This document shows positions 7,248-9,783 of a stretch of 9,783 nucleotides of DNA, piece by piece; the first letter of the stretch is position 1; each line of letters starts with the position of its first letter. Made by a program: the position numbers and the translations under genes. The stretch is from contig JAYSYZ010000174.1 in assembly GCA_043727195.1 (NCBI GenBank), forward strand, positions 1 to 9,783, written 5' to 3'. The notes under the pieces were generated by a model. The model made no database searches. It was not told where the DNA came from and worked only from the letters and a program-made list of their open reading frames with translations. This DNA comes from JAUYQR01 sp043727195. GTDB taxonomy: Bacteria > Pseudomonadota > Alphaproteobacteria > Rhodobacterales > Rhodobacteraceae.

Positions 7248-7278
7248 CCGGATGGTAGGCGACAAGCCCCCCATCCGG
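7248..7278. repeat. Intergenic hairpin between GS2 and the amidotransferase gene
   Basis: CCGGATGG (7248-7255) and CCATCCGG (7271-7278) are perfect 8-bp inverted arms around a 15-nt spacer that contains a further GGC/GCC pair (7258-7260, 7266-7268). In the transcript it starts 8 bases after the GS2 stop and ends 21 bases before the amidotransferase ATG. No T-run follows on the minus strand, so a simple rho-independent terminator is unlikely. An RNA processing or stability hairpin that sets different expression of GS2 and the downstream genes is plausible. Confidence 0.5.
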
Positions 7279-7286
7279 TCAAGGGG

Positions 7287-8645
7287 TCAGACGGTATCGA
7301 GATAAAGCTCCACCTGTTCTTCGGGCGAAAGTTCGGCCAGGTAGTGAAGTTCCTGCCGCTTGGTCTGCACAAAGTTGCGGATCAGTTCCTTTGGCAGAAA
7401 GCGGTAGAGGATGTCACTGTTTTCGAACGCGTCGATGGCGGCATCCCAGGTGGCGGGGATCTGTGGCAGGTCCATCGCATAGGCGTTGCCGGTGACGGGG
7501 GGCGGCGGCTCCACCTCGTCCTCGATCCCCATCAGGGCGGCACCGAGGATCGCGGCCAGCATCAGGTAGGGGTTCACGTCGCCCCCCGCCACCCGGTGTT
7601 CGATGCGCCGGGCTTCGGGGTTGCCGGCAGGGATGCGGATCGCGGCGGTGCGGTTTTCAAACCCCCAGCTGATCGCGGTGGGGGCATGTTTGTCGGGGAC
7701 CAGCCGGTCGTAACTGTTCAGATGCGGCGCGAACAGCAGCGTTGAATCGTGCATCGCGTTCAGACACCCCGCCACGGCATGGCGCAGCGCAGCGGTACCT
7801 TTGGGGCCGCCGCTGTCAAAGATGTTGTCGCCCTTTTCGTCCAGCACCGAGAAATGCGTGTGCAGGCCCGAACCGGAATATTCCATATACGGTTTGGCCA
7901 TGAACGAAGCGGCAAAGCCGTGGCGGCGGGCCAGTCCCTTGACCAGCATCTTGAACAGCCAGGCATCGTCGGCGGCGCGGAGCGCATCGTCGCAGTGCAT
8001 CAGGTTGACCTCGAACTGGCCCAGACCGGTTTCCGAGGTGGTGGTGTCGGCGGGAATGTCCATCGCCTCGCACGCATCGTAAAGATCGGTGAAGAAGGTG
8101 TCGAAGGCATCAAGCGCGCGGATCGACAGGGTTTCTGCCGCTTTGCGCCGCTTGCCCGACCGGGGGCTGGCGGGCACCTGCATGGTTTTGCCGCTGTCGT
8201 CGATGAGGAAAAATTCCAGTTCCATCGCGCAGACCGGGGTCAGGCCCCGCGCCTTGTACCGTTCCACCACCGCGCGCAGTGCATGGCGCGGGTCGCCGTC
8301 GTAGGGCTGGCCGTTTTCGCGGAACATCCAGATCGGCAGCAATGCCGTCGGCGCCTCGAGCCAGGGCATCGGCATAAAGCCTCGTTCGGTGGGTTTCAGC
8401 ACACCATCGGCATCGCCCTGTTCAAAGACCAGCGGGCTGTCGTCGATATCCTCGCCCCAGATGTCCAGGCTGAGGACCGAGAAGGGAAACCGTGTCCCAT
8501 TCTTGACCACATTGTCGGCAAAGCGGGTGGGCACGCGTTTGCCCCGCGCCTGACCGTTCAAATCAACAGCGGCCACGCGGATGGTCCGCACGTCCGGATG
8601 CTTGCGTAGATAGTCTTTCATCATCATCGCTGTCAGGCAGGGCAT
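7287..8645 (-). CDS. PuuA-like gamma-glutamyl-amine synthetase (GS2)
   Basis: A second glutamine synthetase homologue, 452 residues from the outermost ATG. It aligns along its length with GS1 but is clearly diverged. Catalytic-fold residues are present: E142/E144 in MELEFF, E205 and E212 in SETGLGQFEVN, H262 in SGLHTH, R332 and R337 in NRTAAIRIP, and E349 in IEHR. As in GS1, the DGSS ammonium-site motif is absent (SLDI at 59-62), there is no adenylylation tyrosine motif, and the flap sequence is altered; here it is DKHAP, placing H320 where GlnA has the flap Glu and GS1 has Ala. An amine acceptor different from that of GS1 is therefore possible, as is a mixed oligomer. The start is uncertain: three consecutive Met codons at residues 7-9 (ATG at 8627, 8624 and 8621) are alternatives, and no start has a strong Shine-Dalgarno. 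It is the first gene after a 132-nt gap and may have its own promoter. Confidence 0.87.
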   Translation of the reverse strand: MPCLTAMMMKDYLRKHPDVRTIRVAAVDLNGQARGKRVPTRFADNVVKNGTRFPFSVLSLDIWGEDIDDSPLVFEQGDADGVLKPTERGFMPMPWLEAPTALLPIWMFRENGQPYDGDPRHALRAVVERYKARGLTPVCAMELEFFLIDDSGKTMQVPASPRSGKRRKAAETLSIRALDAFDTFFTDLYDACEAMDIPADTTTSETGLGQFEVNLMHCDDALRAADDAWLFKMLVKGLARRHGFAASFMAKPYMEYSGSGLHTHFSVLDEKGDNIFDSGGPKGTAALRHAVAGCLNAMHDSTLLFAPHLNSYDRLVPDKHAPTAISWGFENRTAAIRIPAGNPEARRIEHRVAGGDVNPYLMLAAILGAALMGIEDEVEPPPPVTGNAYAMDLPQIPATWDAAIDAFENSDILYRFLPKELIRNFVQTKRQELHYLAELSPEEQVELYLDTV

Positions 8646-8777
8646 GAACCGCCCGCACAGGTGACCAGCATGGTCCGGCAGGCGGGGTTCGGATCATGCC
8701 CTTGATCCCATTCCCTTGTTTTTGATCACCGGCGGGGCCGTTGTGGCCACTCCGCAATTTGATCAAATTTGAGGTTA
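8646..8777 (-). promoter_or_regulatory. Intergenic leader of GS2 with candidate operator elements
   Basis: This 132-nt gap separates the permease gene from GS2 and is the likeliest place for a promoter of the synthetase-oxidase genes. It is locally AT-rich near 8756-8769, and it holds four GATC cores at 8692, 8704, 8724 and 8761, the last within a perfect palindrome. A short inverted repeat GACCA/TGGTC (8663-8667, 8671-8675) lies close to the GS2 start. I could not identify a convincing -35/-10 pair. There is no T-run terminator after the permease stop, so read-through from the transporter genes remains possible. Confidence 0.4.
8756..8769. promoter_or_regulatory. Perfect 14-bp palindrome AATTTGATCAAATT, candidate operator
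   Basis: AATTTGATCAAATT is its own reverse complement and stands out in GC-rich sequence. It lies eight bases past the permease stop codon and about 110 bp upstream of the GS2 start. The symmetry fits a dimeric regulator site. Half-site-like GATCAA also occurs on the minus strand near 8722-8727 and 8702-8707. Which protein would bind is not known from the sequence, and no regulator gene is in the window. Confidence 0.4.
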
Positions 8778-9605
8778 CTATCGGATCACCTGCGGACGCA
8801 AGCGGATTCTGCTTTTCTGGTTGGAAGGCAGGTGTCGGTTCAGGCGCTTGTTCACCCTGTTGCAGACAAGGGTCAGGATCAGCGTCAGGCAGATGAAATA
8901 GAAGGCGACGATGGGATAAGGCACGAAAGGGTTGAAGGTCTTGTCGGCAAAGTAGTTGGCGTAATACAGCGCGTCGCCCTTTTGCTGGAACGCCGGGAAG
9001 CTGGAAAAGAACACCAGCGTGGTGGCGTGGAACAGAAAGATCGCTTCGTTGGTGTAGGCGGGCCAGGCCAGACGCAGCATCGTCGGCCACTGGATGCGGG
9101 CGAATTTTTGCCAGCCGGTGATGCCGTAAGCCTCGGCCGCCTCCAGATCGCCCTTCGGGATGGATTGCAGCGCGCCGTGAAAGATCTCGGCGGCATAGGC
9201 CGAGGTATTCAGGAACAGAACAAACAACGCCCCGGCCCAGGCGCGGGTGGTCCAGGCGGTGTCTGCCGTCAGGCCGAAAAGGATGATGCCCGTCTTGGGC
9301 AGCATCTGCAGCGCCTCGTAAGCGAGGAAGAACTGGATGAACAGCGGCGAGCCGCGGAACACAAAGACGAACCATCCGGCGGGTTTTCGCAGCCAGGGGC
9401 TGCGGGCGGATTTGGCCACTGCGACTGCGGTCGCAAGAAAGAACCCGAAGGCAAGCGCCAGCACACCGAAATAGACGTTCCAGATCAGGCCCGACCCGAT
9501 CAGGGTGAACTGCTGGCAGAGGGTGAAATCCGACTTGGGCAGAAGATTGACGCCAAGGCCGATGGATCGGAAGGCGTAGTCCTGCACGGTTTGCCAGCAG
9601 CTCAT
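8778..9605 (-). CDS. ABC transporter permease, polar amino acid / polyamine uptake type (HisM-like)
   Basis: An inner-membrane permease of 275 residues from the HisM/ArtM-type family of amino acid importers. The ABC ATPase-contacting EAA loop is clear: KGDLEAAEAYGITGWQKFA (151-169) followed by RIQWP, with G161 conserved. Before it, FVFRGSPLFIQFFLAYEAL (81-99) is the family signature following the first periplasmic turn. About five hydrophobic segments are visible, near 35-60, 76-102, 121-140, 187-206 and 232-250. The C-terminal tail is basic (KRLNRHLPSNQKSRIRLR). The ATG at 9605 was chosen because it overlaps the stop of the upstream permease gene as ATGA and has GAAAGGCGGG upstream. The gene ends with tandem in-frame stops TAG TAA. 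Its location just before glutamyl-amine genes suggests an amine, polyamine or amino acid substrate, but family resemblance cannot tell which. The solute-binding protein and ATPase genes are not in the window. Confidence 0.9.
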   Translation of the reverse strand: MSCWQTVQDYAFRSIGLGVNLLPKSDFTLCQQFTLIGSGLIWNVYFGVLALAFGFFLATAVAVAKSARSPWLRKPAGWFVFVFRGSPLFIQFFLAYEALQMLPKTGIILFGLTADTAWTTRAWAGALFVLFLNTSAYAAEIFHGALQSIPKGDLEAAEAYGITGWQKFARIQWPTMLRLAWPAYTNEAIFLFHATTLVFFSSFPAFQQKGDALYYANYFADKTFNPFVPYPIVAFYFICLTLILTLVCNRVNKRLNRHLPSNQKSRIRLRPQVIR

Positions 9606-9783
9606 GCGCCCGCCTTTCGCAGGGCTTCGCCCGCAGCGGTGGCCTGACCCCGGCTGAGCCGCGCCGACAGGCGGGCCAGCACGATCTCGGAAAGCCGGGT
9701 AAAGGCCAGATAGAAGACCAGAAGGCCGATGAAATACCAAAGCCGCCAGTCCGGATGCGGGTATTCATAGGCCTGCGTCTTGG
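9602..9783 (-). CDS. ABC transporter permease, C-terminal fragment at the window edge (HisQ-like)
   Basis: Fifty-nine codons of an open frame enter from the right edge and end in TGA at 9602-9604. The visible peptide begins KTQAYEYPHPDWRLWYFIGL and includes a hydrophobic helix (YFIGLLVFYLAFT) followed by the charged tail LSEIVLARLSARLSRG. This is how the last transmembrane segment and tail of polar amino acid ABC permeases usually look. The stop overlaps the start of the next permease gene (ATGA), so the two are co-translated and probably form a heterodimeric pore. Most of the protein, including its EAA loop, lies outside the window, so the assignment rests on the tail and on context. Confidence 0.75.
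   Translation of the reverse strand, partial: KTQAYEYPHPDWRLWYFIGLLVFYLAFTRLSEIVLARLSARLSRGQATAAGEALRKAGA

Noticed and set aside
7227..7274. Upstream ATG extending the amidotransferase by 16 residues
   Set aside because: That start lies within the right arm of an intergenic hairpin, and the added residues are unlike the family, whose first strand begins at MQIGILQTG.
6468..7745. Long plus-strand open frame antisense to the amidotransferase gene and GS2
   Set aside because: It spans two genes and their spacer, with a translation typical of high-GC antisense shadows. The sense strand has the catalytic triad and GS motifs.
5120..8645. Either synthetase as the main ammonia-assimilating GlnA
   Set aside because: Both lack the DGSS and GYEAP ammonium-site motifs and the adenylylation tyrosine region, and they sit with PuuB-like and transporter genes.
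5120..8645. Methylamine utilisation (gmaS, with N-methylglutamate synthase and dehydrogenase genes)
   Set aside because: GS-like proteins occur in that pathway, but none of the N-methylglutamate synthase or dehydrogenase subunits is present; the single-subunit oxidase fits PuuB better.
8563..9768. 401-codon minus-strand frame overlapping the permease and the start of GS2
   Set aside because: It is out of frame with the permease, which has a clear EAA loop and membrane segments, and it runs through the intergenic gap. The translation is arginine- and proline-rich with no domain.
1..9783. tRNA or rRNA genes, CRISPR arrays, insertion sequences or phage genes
   Set aside because: I saw no cloverleaf-like sequence, regularly spaced repeats, transposase motifs or integrase motifs. 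Coding sequence fills nearly all of the window.

Overview
The window looks like the chromosome of a GC-rich alphaproteobacterium, most likely a member of the Rhodobacterales. The reasons are the dnaG-rpoD order, the character of the two proteins, a long sigma-70 non-conserved region, and intergenic GGATATTT / GGGGG-CCCCC structures of a kind I associate from memory with that order. No database search was possible. Every gene I can support is on the minus strand, so transcription runs from high to low coordinates.

Right to middle (9783 to 3822) is an amine / gamma-glutamyl cluster. It holds, in order of transcription: the C-terminal end of one polar amino acid type ABC permease; a second, complete permease that overlaps it by ATGA; a 132-nt gap with an AT-rich perfect palindrome; a PuuA-like glutamine synthetase homologue (GS2); a class I glutamine amidotransferase; a second PuuA-like glutamine synthetase homologue (GS1); and a PuuB-like FAD oxidase that overlaps GS1 by ATGA. 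The simplest reading is import of an amine or polyamine, ATP-dependent gamma-glutamylation by one or both synthetases, oxidation of the glutamylated amine by the FAD enzyme, and release of glutamate by the amidotransferase-fold hydrolase. This resembles the E. coli Puu pathway, but with two synthetases, a different hydrolase family in place of PuuD, and no PuuC aldehyde dehydrogenase inside the window. Both synthetases keep the metal and ATP-site residues but lack the ammonium-site residues of true GlnA, and they differ from each other at the active-site flap position.

The region 3643-3821 is a boundary. A GC-rich hairpin follows the oxidase stop, then a 61-bp imperfect inverted repeat, then the dnaG leader.

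Left (3642 to 1) is the macromolecular-synthesis pair: complete dnaG (primase), a 98-nt gap, and rpoD (housekeeping sigma factor), which runs off the left edge within region 3. The dnaG-rpoD gap contains four GANTC sites within 60 bp, although the motif is scarce in the rest of the window. That is the most striking unexplained signal in the housekeeping part. I found no RNA genes, mobile elements or CRISPR arrays.
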